Positions 26,325-34,636 of a DNA stretch of 64,000 nt are shown here, in pieces. A program made the translations under genes and the position numbers. The DNA comes from Paenibacillus borealis (GTDB taxonomy: Bacteria > Bacillota > Bacilli > Paenibacillales > Paenibacillaceae). Within the stretch, counting starts at the first letter, position 1. Each line of letters starts with the position of its first letter. The stretch spans positions 1,426,001-1,490,000 of the forward strand of contig NZ_CP009285.1 of NCBI RefSeq assembly GCF_000758665.1, read 5' to 3'. The notes below the pieces were generated by a model, which was given only the letters and a program-made list of their open reading frames with translations, did no database searches and was not told the DNA's origin.

Positions 26325-26869
26325 AGAACATGCCCCTCCTTCTCCAGAATCTGCTTCAGCAGTATCCGTCCCCGGGATAACCGGGATTTCACGGTATTGT
26401 CCGGTAATCTTAACTGCCCGCTAATCTCGCGGATGCTCATCTCGTGGAAATAGTACAGCGTCAGACATTCGCGGTAGATGTAATCCAGACTTCTTACAGC
26501 TTCGCTCAGCTGCAGATTATGCCACTCTGCTATAAACAGCTCTTCTGCGCCTGCGGAGGTGCCTGCTTCATCCTGCACCCAGGCACCGCTCTCTGCCGCA
26601 GGAAATATATTCCGCCAGTTCCATGTCCGCTGCCTCATCCGGCAGCGGTTGACCACGATGGTGATCAGCCAGGCTCTCAGACGCTGAGGGTCCTTCAGCT
26701 GCCCGATTTTGGCATAGGCTTGAATGAAGGTATCCTGCACGGCTTCCTCGGCAGATTGCCGGTCCCGCAGCAGCAGCCAGGCGGTCCGGAGCAGCATATC
26801 CCCATATTGCTCCATCAGCAGGCGGAGAGCGGACTCATCCCTGGCTTTAATTCTCTCTATAATATCCAG
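26321..26869 (-). CDS. ECF RNA polymerase sigma factor; probable CTG start
   Basis: Sigma-70 family ECF factor. Region 2: DIIERIKARDESALRLLMEQYGDMLLRTAWLLLRDRQSAEEAVQDTFIQAYAKIGQLKDPQRLRAWLITIVVNRCR. Region 4: SLDYIYRECLTLYYFHEMSIREISGQLRLPDNTVKSRLSRGRILLKQIL. The frame stays open a further ~155 bases upstream, but that translation is non-family. GGGAGGGG is eight bases before the CTG at 26869, giving MDIIERIKARDESA, a normal ECF start and a 182-residue protein. The operon with the membrane anti-sigma and the large membrane protein suggests it answers an envelope signal. Confidence 0.88.
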   Translation of the reverse strand: MDIIERIKARDESALRLLMEQYGDMLLRTAWLLLRDRQSAEEAVQDTFIQAYAKIGQLKDPQRLRAWLITIVVNRCRMRQRTWNWRNIFPAAESGAWVQDEAGTSAGAEELFIAEWHNLQLSEAVRSLDYIYRECLTLYYFHEMSIREISGQLRLPDNTVKSRLSRGRILLKQILEKEGHVL

Positions 26870-26889
26870 ATGAAGCTCCCCTCCCTTTA

Positions 26890-27171
26890 CTAGTAAGATG
26901 CGTGCTGCGGGAGGAAGGTTGCGTGCCGCAGGGAAATAATTCCTGGTTTGAAGGGCATGAGCAGCGAATGTGCTTCTTAATTGCAGAAAGTGCAATAGCG
27001 TTCTGCGGTAAGGGCAACCCTGCAACTACACGCGGCAGCATCAGTCCCAGCTGCTCCATGCTGATAAAATTCTATAGAAGGAGCATGCTGCAACCTTTAC
27101 CGGGGTCCCTGCGTCATAGGTTAACAGTTTAGACTTTAGAGGATGTTCCCTATAACGAAGGAGATGGCATC
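26890..27171. other. Divergent intergenic region with GC-rich inverted words
   Basis: No gene supported. GTGCTGCGGG/TGCCGCAGGG and CTGCGGTAAGGGCAACC/ACGCGGCAGCA words, plus GCATGCTG at 27055-27100, give a partly palindromic segment between the divergent sigma gene and the YjgB-like gene. Both promoters must lie here. Confidence 0.4.
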
Positions 27172-27909
27172 ATGATTACATCATTCCAAAAGATAGCCGG
27201 CATTATATTACTCGGCGGGATGCTTAGCCTTACCGCCTGTGATTCCGGCAAGCCGGATGCTGCGAATACCGGCGGGGCGGCTGCGCAGGCCACGGAGCTT
27301 CCGGCGTCTGCACAGCCGGAAGGAAGTCCCGCCCCGGCGGCGGGCACGGAGCCGGCTGAAGCTGGCGGTGCAGCAACAGCAGCGCCTGACGCAGGCGGAT
27401 CTGCTGCGGCCGCTTCACCCGCAGCTGCAGACCCTGGAGCTGCGGGCGGGACCTCTGCGGCCGCTACGCCGCAGGAGCTGAGCAAGCAGCTGAAAGAGCT
27501 GCTGCAGCTTGCCGGGCAGGGCAAGGTGCCCGGCGTGGAATATGCTGCACACAGCGGACTCATTGACGATGTGGAAGCGGCATGGGGCGAGCCGGACACG
27601 AAAGAGTCAGCCGGCAAAGGTATCTATTCCACCTATACCGCCAAGCATGTGGTATTCGGCTTCAACAAAGGCAGCCGGATTTTCGATGTGCGTTCGAGTG
27701 CCGCGGACCTGCAGAAGCTGACGCTGAAGCAGATAGAAGAAGTGCTCGGCAAGCCCGATGATACAGCAGTGAACGGCAGTGATGACATTTATATATACCA
27801 GGCGGGTAAACAGTATCAGCTCAAGTTCATCATCCCGGACTCGACCGGTACTGTGAATCATATTTCTGTATTCTCCGAACGGGATTCATTCAACAATATG
27901 GCAGGCTAG
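27172..27909 (+). CDS. YjgB-like lipoprotein (DUF4309 type)
   Basis: 245 residues. Lipoprotein signal (IAGIILLGGMLSLTACDS), then a ~80-residue Ala/Pro/Gly-rich linker, then a C-terminal domain (~105-245) resembling the DUF4309/YjgB domain of Bacillales: LLQLAGQGKVPGVEYAAHSGLIDDVEAAWGEPDTKE, YSTYTAKHVVFGFNKGSRIFDVRS, IEEVLGKPDD, YQLKFIIP. AAGGAGATGG precedes the ATG. Function unknown; it is surface-exposed. It is divergent from the ECF operon, so it may belong to that regulon. Confidence 0.75.
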   Translation: MITSFQKIAGIILLGGMLSLTACDSGKPDAANTGGAAAQATELPASAQPEGSPAPAAGTEPAEAGGAATAAPDAGGSAAAASPAAADPGAAGGTSAAATPQELSKQLKELLQLAGQGKVPGVEYAAHSGLIDDVEAAWGEPDTKESAGKGIYSTYTAKHVVFGFNKGSRIFDVRSSAADLQKLTLKQIEEVLGKPDDTAVNGSDDIYIYQAGKQYQLKFIIPDSTGTVNHISVFSERDSFNNMAG

Positions 27910-27928
27910 ATCATAGATAGAGCAATTT

Positions 27929-27974
27929 CAAGAAGAGTCCCTTCGCAGCGGCAACTGTGGAGGGACTCTTCTTG
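27929..27974. terminator. Strong hairpin terminator
   Basis: 14-base perfect arms CAAGAAGAGTCCCT (27929-27942) and its complement (27961-27974), just after the YjgB-like gene. Confidence 0.75.
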
Positions 27975-28092
27975 ATCACCGGATACAGGCGGGAGTAGGC
28001 GCTCCATGAATACAAGGCTGCTATCGTGCGCAGAACACCTTGCTGATATAATCAGTCTATAGGTTGATCTGTAGAAGAAAAGAGGCACAGCT

Positions 28093-29247
28093 ATGCATCT
28101 GGAGTTGAACGGAAGTGAATATAAAGTATCTGCCGGCGGATTAACTATAGAGCTGCTGCCCAAGGAGTTTGCGCTTCTGCAGTTTCTGTACCGCAACAGG
28201 GGACGGACCTTCAGCCGCGAGCAGCTTCTGGATAAAGTATGGCCCATGGAGTATCCGGTGGAGCGGACCGTCGATGATCATATCTACCGGCTGCGCAAGA
28301 AGCTGCGCGGGCTTAGCGGAATCGACATTAAGACCATCCGCGGATTCGGCTATAGTCTGGCCGTGTCTGGCTCCCTTGAAGGGGTGGTGATGAATCCGGC
28401 AACGAATGATCCGGAGCTGCGCGATACCATGCGTGAGGTGTTCATGAAGTTCCATGTCTACGGTCAGGGCAATTCCATGCTGACCCTAGCACGCCAGCAG
28501 GACATCCTCGGTTACGAGCTGGATCCGCATAGTTCAATGGTTGTTCATTTCGTCCAGGGAGATGTGGAGTGGCTGATACAGACGGATGAGATTCCGCTGA
28601 AGGACCGGCTTTTTTATCTCAACCTGTTCTACTTCTTCATTGGGGACCCTAAGGTGAAGGTGGAATACGCCGAGCGGCTAATTGAACGGAAGCTGCTGAA
28701 TTCGCCTGAACAGCTGGAGCTGGAGATTCTGACGATGCTGGATTTGTACACATTGGCAGGACAGCCGGAAAAAGCGCTGGAACGCCTGAAACGTTCCTAT
28801 CAGGTAATCACCGGACCCGGCTATGAGAACTTCGTTCCGGTGACGATGATTACGGAGTTGTTCATCCGTCTGGTGGCAGGAGCCGGAGAGGAGGAGCTGG
28901 AACGGTTGGACGGGGAAGTCAGCCGAATCCTGAGGGACAAGCCTTTTTTGCGGGAGATTGGCGGTTATAAAGTGGTGAAGGGACTCTGGAAGCTGCGGCA
29001 TGCACAGTGGGCAGAGGGGGGGAAATTGATCAATGAGGGATTGCAGGTGCTCGATATGTCAGGCTTTGTGCCGCTCCGGCTCTATGCGTTGTACCGGGTC
29101 TATCATTTCTGCCGCATGTTCCTGAACGGAAATGCCCTGTACCGCAAGTATGAGCGCCTGTTTACAGCAGAGCTTGAAGCTTTTGGTCTGATCCGGCTGG
29201 AACAGCCCCTTGAAGAGATGCTGCTGCGGCTGCTGGAGGCCCCCTGA
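28093..29247 (+). CDS. OmpR-type winged-helix regulator with C-terminal helical repeats
   Basis: 384 residues. Residues 1-95 are an OmpR/PhoB-type DNA-binding domain (LLPKEFALLQFLYRNRGRTFSREQLLDKVWPMEYPVERTVDDHIYRLRKKLRGLSGIDIKTIRGFGYSLAV). There is no receiver domain. Residues ~115-384 are all helical and look TPR/BTAD-like (LKDRLFYLNLFYFFIGDPKVKVEYAERLIERKLLNSPEQLELEILTMLDLYTLAGQPEKALERLKRSY). The architecture is reminiscent of SARP-like activators, but the DNA-binding domain is the plain OmpR type. It is 86 bases ahead of an MFS gene on the same strand and probably controls it. Confidence 0.82.
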   Translation: MHLELNGSEYKVSAGGLTIELLPKEFALLQFLYRNRGRTFSREQLLDKVWPMEYPVERTVDDHIYRLRKKLRGLSGIDIKTIRGFGYSLAVSGSLEGVVMNPATNDPELRDTMREVFMKFHVYGQGNSMLTLARQQDILGYELDPHSSMVVHFVQGDVEWLIQTDEIPLKDRLFYLNLFYFFIGDPKVKVEYAERLIERKLLNSPEQLELEILTMLDLYTLAGQPEKALERLKRSYQVITGPGYENFVPVTMITELFIRLVAGAGEEELERLDGEVSRILRDKPFLREIGGYKVVKGLWKLRHAQWAEGGKLINEGLQVLDMSGFVPLRLYALYRVYHFCRMFLNGNALYRKYERLFTAELEAFGLIRLEQPLEEMLLRLLEAP

Positions 29248-29333
29248 TAATTCTCTGACAATTCTCCGTTACATTAGGATCAAGAATGCATCACACATTC
29301 TACGATATAACATGTAACCTGGAGGAATGTCAG

Positions 29334-30623
29334 ATGGAGCTTTCAACCAAGCAGGGAACCAGCCTGCTGCATAACAAAACGTACATGCGCGTGTACAGCG
29401 CCTTCGCCACGGCAAGCTTCGGCGACTGGTTCGATGCACTGGCTATTCAGGTGCTGGTCGGCTACCGCTGGCAGGCCGGGCCGCTGATGCTGGCGCTTAT
29501 TCCGGTAGCGCTGGCGCTGCCGAGCATTCTGTTTGGCTCGATTGCCGGTGTAGCCGCCGACCGGCTGGATAAGCTGAAGCTGATGCGCGTCTGCGATCTG
29601 CTGACCGCGCTGTTGACCGTACTGGTGCTATTCGCCCCGAGTATGGTATGGCTGCTGCCTTTGCTGGCGCTGCGTTCAGCGCTATCCACGCTGAATATGC
29701 CTGCCCAGCAGTCGTTGACCCGCAGCCTGGTCAGAGAGGATCAGCTGCTGCAAGCCTCGTCGCTGAATGGACTGGTTAATCAGGGCTCCAAAATCGCCGG
29801 CCCTCTGCTCGGAGGTCTGGCGCTCGCCTTCCTTACGCCGCAATGGTGCATCCTAATCAATGCCTTACTGCGCGGCTGCTCTTATCTGCTGCTGCTGTCC
29901 GTAAAGAACATCCGTACAGATGAAGAGGACAGCAAGCAGCCGGAGGCGCCGGAAGACAAGATTCCGCTGCATACGATGTGGCGGGAAGGCTGGAGCTTCA
30001 TGCTGCGCAGCCGGATCCTGCTGAGTACTATGCTATTCGGGCTGGCCGGGGCACTAGTGATTCAAGTGGTCGACTTTCAATTCACCAGCTTGTTCCGGGT
30101 ATTTGCACCGGAGCGGGAATCCCTGCTCGGCTGGATGGTAGCCGCTACCGGAGCAGGAGCTGTGCTGATCATACTTCTGCTGAATAAGCTGAATCCGGAA
30201 ACGGGATATAGCTGGAGGCTCGGCTCAGGATATGTACTGATTGGCGGTTCCATTGCTGCACTTGGATTGCTCCAGCCGGGCGCTTCGATAGTATGGGTTC
30301 TGCTGATCGGATTTGTACTGGGGACCGGAAACGGGGTATTTATGGTTACGTTCAATTATTGTCTGCAAAAAGAAACTCCGCCGCATATGACAGGCCGTAT
30401 CTTCGGCATCCAGAACACCGTACTCAGCACGGTACTTATTGTTGCACCTTTGCTGGGCGGTCTGCTTGTCCAGTATGCAGGCCCTGCCCGTATTTTTATC
30501 AACACCGGCCTGCTGCAGCTACTTCTGGGTCTGGCGGGTCTGATGTTCGGGCGGCTGCTCTGGCCTGTGGCCAAGCTTAAGCTGGAAGGTGCACAGCCAG
30601 CAGCTGCAGTAGATCAGGGGTAG
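29334..30623 (+). CDS. MFS transporter (multidrug-efflux-like)
   Basis: Twelve-helix major facilitator, ~429 residues, of the group with an N-terminal MRVYSAFATASFGDWFDALAIQVLVGYRWQAGPLMLALIPVALALPSILFGSIAGVAADRLDKLKLM (helices 1-2 and the 2-3 loop motif GVAADRLDK). Start 29334 follows GGAGG by eight bases; an upstream in-frame ATG at 29286 lacks a site. The central loop is charged (RTDEEDSKQPEAPEDK). The substrate is unknown. It follows the winged-helix regulator and is closed by a terminator. Confidence 0.88.
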   Translation: MELSTKQGTSLLHNKTYMRVYSAFATASFGDWFDALAIQVLVGYRWQAGPLMLALIPVALALPSILFGSIAGVAADRLDKLKLMRVCDLLTALLTVLVLFAPSMVWLLPLLALRSALSTLNMPAQQSLTRSLVREDQLLQASSLNGLVNQGSKIAGPLLGGLALAFLTPQWCILINALLRGCSYLLLLSVKNIRTDEEDSKQPEAPEDKIPLHTMWREGWSFMLRSRILLSTMLFGLAGALVIQVVDFQFTSLFRVFAPERESLLGWMVAATGAGAVLIILLLNKLNPETGYSWRLGSGYVLIGGSIAALGLLQPGASIVWVLLIGFVLGTGNGVFMVTFNYCLQKETPPHMTGRIFGIQNTVLSTVLIVAPLLGGLLVQYAGPARIFINTGLLQLLLGLAGLMFGRLLWPVAKLKLEGAQPAAAVDQG

Positions 30624-30650
30624 CATACAGGCAGACAGTAAGTTTAAGCT

Positions 30651-30671
30651 CAAGCCCTTCGGGGCTTTTTC
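30651..30671 (+). terminator. Short Rho-independent terminator
   Basis: AAGCCC-TTCG-GGGCTT with a stable TTCG tetraloop followed by T5. Confidence 0.85.
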
Positions 30672-30703
30672 TGCACTGTCACATTACTATTCAGGAGGAA
30701 CCA

Positions 30704-31279
30704 ATGACGACTTATATTTACATGGTGAGACACGGGGATTCACTCCGGACCGGGGTGGACGAATGGACGCGCGCCCTTTCTCCCAGAGGGGAAGAGGATG
30801 CCCGCAGAGTAACAGCATGCCTGCGTAATGAAGGCATTGGTGCGCTGTACAGCAGCCCGTATATCCGGGCCATACATACGATAGCCGATTTGGCCAAGGT
30901 ACTTGGGCAGGAAATTACGCTTAAGGAGGATCTGAGAGAGAAGGTCTGGATGGAGGGCAACCGGCAGCTGCCGGACGAGGATCTGCTTGCTTCACTTCAG
31001 GCGATGTATGCCGATCCGGACTATGCCCTGTCGGGCGGGGAATCGAACCGCGAATGCCAGGCGCGTGCCGTAGAGGCGCTGCAGGAAATCCTGCAGGCAC
31101 ATGAAGGAGAACGGGTTGCCATCGGTACCCACGGGCTGGTTATGGCGTTAATGATGGGCTATTTTGCCCCAGAATATGATCTTGACTTCTTGCTGAAGAC
31201 CACCAAGCCGGATATTTACGTCATGGCCTTCTCGGAAGGCAGATTGACCGGGGTGGAGCGACTTGTAGTAAAGGAATGA
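30704..31279 (+). CDS. Histidine phosphatase family protein (phosphoglycerate-mutase-like)
   Basis: 191 residues. Catalytic RHG motif at the N-terminus (YIYMVRHGDSLRTG), then LSPRGEEDARRVTACLRNEGIGALYSSPYIRAIHTIADLAK (second-site Arg), the acid in LKEDLREKVW, and the C-terminal His in VAIGTHGLVMALMMGYF. Such enzymes dephosphorylate small metabolites such as alpha-ribazole or sugar phosphates, or act as broad phosphatases; the substrate cannot be told. AGGAGG precedes the ATG. It is followed by a repeat array, not by a partner gene. Confidence 0.9.
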   Translation: MTTYIYMVRHGDSLRTGVDEWTRALSPRGEEDARRVTACLRNEGIGALYSSPYIRAIHTIADLAKVLGQEITLKEDLREKVWMEGNRQLPDEDLLASLQAMYADPDYALSGGESNRECQARAVEALQEILQAHEGERVAIGTHGLVMALMMGYFAPEYDLDFLLKTTKPDIYVMAFSEGRLTGVERLVVKE

Positions 31280-31388
31280 GAAGGGAAGATTGGCCGGAAG
31301 AGCGTCCCAAGCTGCTGATGGGCTGGGGGCGTTCTTTGGCGCGAGGGAGGAGAGTGAGCATCTTAAGTTCGCTCTGCATAAGTAAAAA

Positions 31389-31567
31389 TGTTGCACGAAT
31401 TGCAACTTCGGGCCATAGATACCCGGGCCATTGGGATGATTGTTGTATGAAATACAAGAATTGTCCCGCCAAACCGCTTGGAGGAGGAGAAATGCTGCAG
31501 TTTGTACAACAATTTGAGGTTGCGGCCCATTTAATGCGGGAAATGTTGTACTTTGTGCAGGATTTAC
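31389..31567. repeat. Four-unit array of palindromic words with ~52 bp period
   Basis: The stretch 31280-31620 has no gene. Related words begin at 31389 (TGTTGCACGAATTGCAA), 31441 (TGTTGTATGAAATACAA), 31493 (TGCTGCAGTTTGTACAAC) and 31544 (TGTTGTACTTTGTGCA), at intervals of 52, 52 and 51 bases. Each is an imperfect palindrome TGYTGYA-n-TGYAAC; sequence between units is unrelated. Similar words form the array at 8846-9305. Confidence 0.65.
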
Positions 31568-31620
31568 TGGCGGCAGCCGCGTCAGAGTCCATAATTCACT
31601 GTGGTACGGTGAAAGCTAAG

Positions 31621-32400
31621 CTACAGTCCGTAGAACCGCAACGTATTCGCTGTTAAAATAGCCTTCGCTTCGCCCGCGGTATAACCATGCAGCGCTCCCC
31701 AGGCGGCGGCAACGTCATGCACCATTGCCGGATGGGTGGTGCGCCCGGTGAATGGCCCTTCAAACGGCCAGGGGCCGTCCGTCTCCGCCATGACCAGCTC
31801 CGGCGGGTAGCGGCGCGCGAGATCCTGAATCTCCTGTTCATAGAGAATATCGGGAGTGAACGAAATATAATAGCCCCGGCTGATCATACGGTCGACAGTA
31901 TCTCCCGGGCCCTTGAACCAATGGAAATGGGCCCGGGTAATATGATGCTGCTCAAGCAAATCACATACGGTCCAGGCATCTTCATAGACGGCATGCAGCA
32001 CCACCGGTTTGGCTAATTGTGCAGCCAGGCCAAGGAGTCTGTCCAGAAGCCGGATATAAGGTTCCATGTCCCAAGCTTCCCCGCGCTCTTTTGCCTCGGC
32101 CCGGGAATAGTAGGGCAGCCCGATTTCACCTATAGCGACCATATCTGCGGTATGGTGTGTGATCCAGTCCAGCAGCGCGGCCAGATCTTCTTCCGGCGGC
32201 AGCGGCTGTTCAGGATGGAAGCCATAGGCGGGGTTCACCAGACCCGGGTAACGGGCTGCTATCCCCTGAGTGCGTATACTGGAAGCGAGGTTCATCGAGA
32301 CGGCAATCAGCGACTCAATGCCCTGCTCCGGCAGGCTTTGCAGCAAGGAGGATAACAAAGTCTCTTCATATTGGTCCAGATGAATATGGGCATCAATCAT
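31621..32400 (-). CDS. TatD-family metal-dependent hydrolase
   Basis: 259 residues from the ATG at 32400 (AAGGAG nine bases upstream). Metal-binding HxH at the N-terminus (MIDAHIHLDQYEE), Glu in VAIGEIGLPYY, His in PVVLHAVYEDAW and AHFHWFKGPGD, and Asp in MAETDGPWPFEG are the usual TatD ligands. TatD proteins act as DNases or as deacylases in D-amino-acid quality control. The stop codon of the upstream minus-strand stalk-domain gene is 26 bases before this start, so the two are probably co-transcribed. Confidence 0.9.
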   Translation of the reverse strand: MIDAHIHLDQYEETLLSSLLQSLPEQGIESLIAVSMNLASSIRTQGIAARYPGLVNPAYGFHPEQPLPPEEDLAALLDWITHHTADMVAIGEIGLPYYSRAEAKERGEAWDMEPYIRLLDRLLGLAAQLAKPVVLHAVYEDAWTVCDLLEQHHITRAHFHWFKGPGDTVDRMISRGYYISFTPDILYEQEIQDLARRYPPELVMAETDGPWPFEGPFTGRTTHPAMVHDVAAAWGALHGYTAGEAKAILTANTLRFYGL

Positions 32401-32425
32401 ACGTAACCGCTCCTTCCCCCGCAGG

Positions 32426-33550
32426 TTATTTCTCAACAAATTGCTGAGTGGTATCATGTGGTTCAAAAGTGATGGAGCCGAGCTCCATCCCCGCTGCGCC
32501 TGCCTTGTATTCCAGCTTCAGCGTCCCCATGCTCTCGGTCATGCCTACCATTAGGCTGGTATCTGCTAATAGCTTGCCGCCCTTCACCGAGTAGTAGGTA
32601 ACAGCACCAATACCGGCAGTCTTGCCGAAATATTTCAATCCATCCTCTGCCCGGTCCGGAATTCGCATCGTTACTTTAGATGGCTTATCACCTTGGAGCT
32701 CAAGCTTCAGCAGCACATCCTTCTTATCCAGCGAAATGCTGGAGGATACTACAGCAGAAGCCGCTTGGTCCGCTGCAGGTACGGAGAGCTCCTTCCACTG
32801 CTCAGGCTTGACCACATGAACCTCCTGCGCTACTAATGACGTTCCTGTGCCCAAAGTGAATACAACGGTGGCTTCCGGCTTGCCGTCACCATCCACATCG
32901 GCATAGAAGAGCTGGGGCGGATGCGAGAAATCTCTGTTCACGGTCCAGCCGAAGCTGTGCTTCTTGCCGTTCACTTCAAGTATGAAGCCTTTGTAGGTGT
33001 TGCCGTCCTTCAGCGCGGCATACAGCTTGACCTTGGCATTATCCGCGGCGACAACGAGGGGATCAGCGGGAACTCTGACGGTGGTGCTTAGACTGCCCGG
33101 CGTAATGGCGACCCGGGTTCCTCCTGCTTCCAGCTCAGCCGTAGCACCTGTAAGAGAATTCAGACTATCTGCCGGAATATATACATGTCCGGCCTTAAGA
33201 ATAACAGGAGCCTCCAGGCTATCTATATAACTTCCATCTGATTGTGTATAGCGCACCTGCATAGAGGAACTGCCGGGGGTAAGGACTTTATTATCCCAAT
33301 CGGTCGAAAGCGTAAGCTGCTTACGGGCATTATCCCACTTCAGCTGAATAGGGTAATACTCCATCAGGGCAATAGCAGGTACATATAAAGTTCCTTCAGA
33401 ATAGAAGGGTGGAACTTGGGGAAGAGCGGGTTGTCCATCTATTATAAGAGTCAGTGGAGCAGCGGCAGAATGGGCAATATTTATGGATGAAGCCGCCGCA
33501 TGACCTGCGAAGAGCAGGGCGATGGCGGACGCAGCTATTAATTTTTTCAT
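32426..33550 (-). CDS. Exported stalk-domain protein (copper-amine-oxidase N-terminal type)
   Basis: 374 residues with signal peptide (LIAASAIALLFAGHAAA). Residues ~30-150 contain two stalk-like halves (LTLIIDGQPALPQVPPFYSEGTLYVPAIALMEYYPIQLKWDNARKQLTL; PVILKAGHVYIPADSLNSLTGATAE). The C-terminal part has an FG-GAP/VCBS-like calcium-loop motif, LFYADVDGDGKPEATVVF. No enzyme motif is seen. Stalk domains are abundant in Paenibacillus envelope proteins and are thought to be binding modules. Function unknown. Confidence 0.82.
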   Translation of the reverse strand: MKKLIAASAIALLFAGHAAASSINIAHSAAAPLTLIIDGQPALPQVPPFYSEGTLYVPAIALMEYYPIQLKWDNARKQLTLSTDWDNKVLTPGSSSMQVRYTQSDGSYIDSLEAPVILKAGHVYIPADSLNSLTGATAELEAGGTRVAITPGSLSTTVRVPADPLVVAADNAKVKLYAALKDGNTYKGFILEVNGKKHSFGWTVNRDFSHPPQLFYADVDGDGKPEATVVFTLGTGTSLVAQEVHVVKPEQWKELSVPAADQAASAVVSSSISLDKKDVLLKLELQGDKPSKVTMRIPDRAEDGLKYFGKTAGIGAVTYYSVKGGKLLADTSLMVGMTESMGTLKLEYKAGAAGMELGSITFEPHDTTQQFVEK

Positions 33551-33687
33551 AAGTTAACCTCCGGAGTCTGGAAATTCCAATCCATTTTATTATAAATGAA
33601 AAACTCCGCTTGCGGGTCACGTTCTGTTAACAAAGATAAGACAAGCCTGTTACGGTTACCTGCTCTGCGCGCTAAGCGTATGACAAA

Positions 33688-33732
33688 GACCCGCAGGAGA
33701 AGGAAGCGGATGCTGTCCTTTTCTTGCGGGTC
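33688..33732 (-). terminator. Terminator hairpin after doxX-like gene
   Basis: Arms GACCCGCAGGAGAAGGA (33688-33704) and TCCTTTTCTTGCGGGTC (33716-33732) pair with G-U allowance. Confidence 0.7.
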
Positions 33733-33758
33733 CTTTAAGGTATAGTCTATTAATTTAG

Positions 33759-34295
33759 TTATACGGAACGTTTCATAGCCTGAACGGGAGCCAGAGGCCG
33801 GGCTGCGGGAGTATGATCCTTCTTGTGGAACAAGCTGCGCAGGTAAGGGAGGACCCAATAATCAAGACCGATTCTGCCGGCATTGGCCGCCGAGACCACA
33901 ATGATCACTCCCATAAGCAGCAGCTGGACGTTGGTGCTGACCGTACCTGAGAGCAGGTAGGCAGAGTTCATAACGATTCCCATCAGAGCGGCGAAGGTAG
34001 TGAAGGTGCCCAGAATCAGGCCAAGTCCGACCAGAAATTCACCTGCAGGAACCAGCAGATTGAAGAAATTGACACCGGGAAGCGCCGCATGCTGCAGGAA
34101 GCTGCCCCACCAGGCTTGTACAGTGGCATCTTCACCGACACTTTTGGCAATGGCCCCTTTCAGGAAGCCGGAAGCATCGAAACCGCCGGTAAGTTTGTGC
34201 CAGCCTGCTTCAATCCATTGATAACCTACATACAGACGTACTATTGTGAGCAGCACCATAGCTGCTTTGTTTGTGCGAAACCAGTTGTTGAACAT
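33759..34295 (-). CDS. DoxX family membrane protein
   Basis: 178 residues from the ATG at 34295 (AGGAG eight bases upstream; an in-frame GTG at 34304 is inside the leader). Four membrane helices with DoxX features: LTIVRLYVGYQWIEAGWHKLTGG, NLLVPAGEFLVGLGLILGTFTTFAALMGIVMNSAYLLSG, VQLLLMGVIIVVSAANAGRIGLDYWVLP. The family is linked to quinone or thiol redox and oxidative stress. The divergent neighbour is a MarR regulator, and a tandem CRP/FNR-type site lies between them, suggesting redox or oxygen control. Confidence 0.9.
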   Translation of the reverse strand: MFNNWFRTNKAAMVLLTIVRLYVGYQWIEAGWHKLTGGFDASGFLKGAIAKSVGEDATVQAWWGSFLQHAALPGVNFFNLLVPAGEFLVGLGLILGTFTTFAALMGIVMNSAYLLSGTVSTNVQLLLMGVIIVVSAANAGRIGLDYWVLPYLRSLFHKKDHTPAARPLAPVQAMKRSV

Positions 34296-34306
34296 AATCT
34301 CCACTC

Positions 34307-34317
34307 CTAAAGTTTAG
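34307..34317. promoter_or_regulatory. Palindrome just upstream of the doxX-like ribosome binding site
   Basis: CTAAA-G-TTTAG covers the region of the AGGAG of the doxX-like gene and could be an operator for the divergent MarR protein. Confidence 0.35.
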
Positions 34318-34460
34318 TTAGCATACCTTCTGCAAGTCACGTCGTTCATAACACACTTCGGAAGCATTGGCTTAAGTTTTATTGGCTAACTGTCTGTGAG
34401 CTACCTATCCTGAAAATCTTTATCTGTGTATCGGATGATCATCTTCGATACTTTAATTTT

Positions 34461-34498
34461 AAGTGATTTTTTTCACAAATAGTGTGATATAAATCACA
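34461..34498. promoter_or_regulatory. Tandem CRP/FNR-type sites
   Basis: Site 1 (34461-34478) AAGTGA-n6-TCACAA; site 2 (34483-34498) TGTGA-TATAAA-TCACA, a perfect match to the TGTGA-n6-TCACA palindrome. Centres are 21 bp apart, i.e. two helical turns on the same face, in the divergent doxX/marR region. Confidence 0.7.
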
Positions 34499-34636
34499 AA
34501 ATTCAAATAAATTTTTATATCAAACTAAAATTTGAATAATATTTCATAAAATTTTCAATACCCGGATTATATATACTTTTAGAGGGCTGGACGAAGCCGC
34601 TTGACACCTAATTTATATAAATCTACCATATAAGAT

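Noticed and set aside
26902..27132. 76-codon plus-strand open frame upstream of the YjgB-like gene
   Set aside because: Falls in the divergent promoter region with inverted words; composition not protein-like.
31389..31567. CRISPR array
   Set aside because: Units are degenerate palindromes of ~20 bases with ~30 base intervals and no cas genes are present.
31276..31656. 126-codon plus-strand open frame after the histidine phosphatase
   Set aside because: It runs through the 52 bp period repeat array and overlaps the end of the tatD gene; no ribosome binding site or family features.
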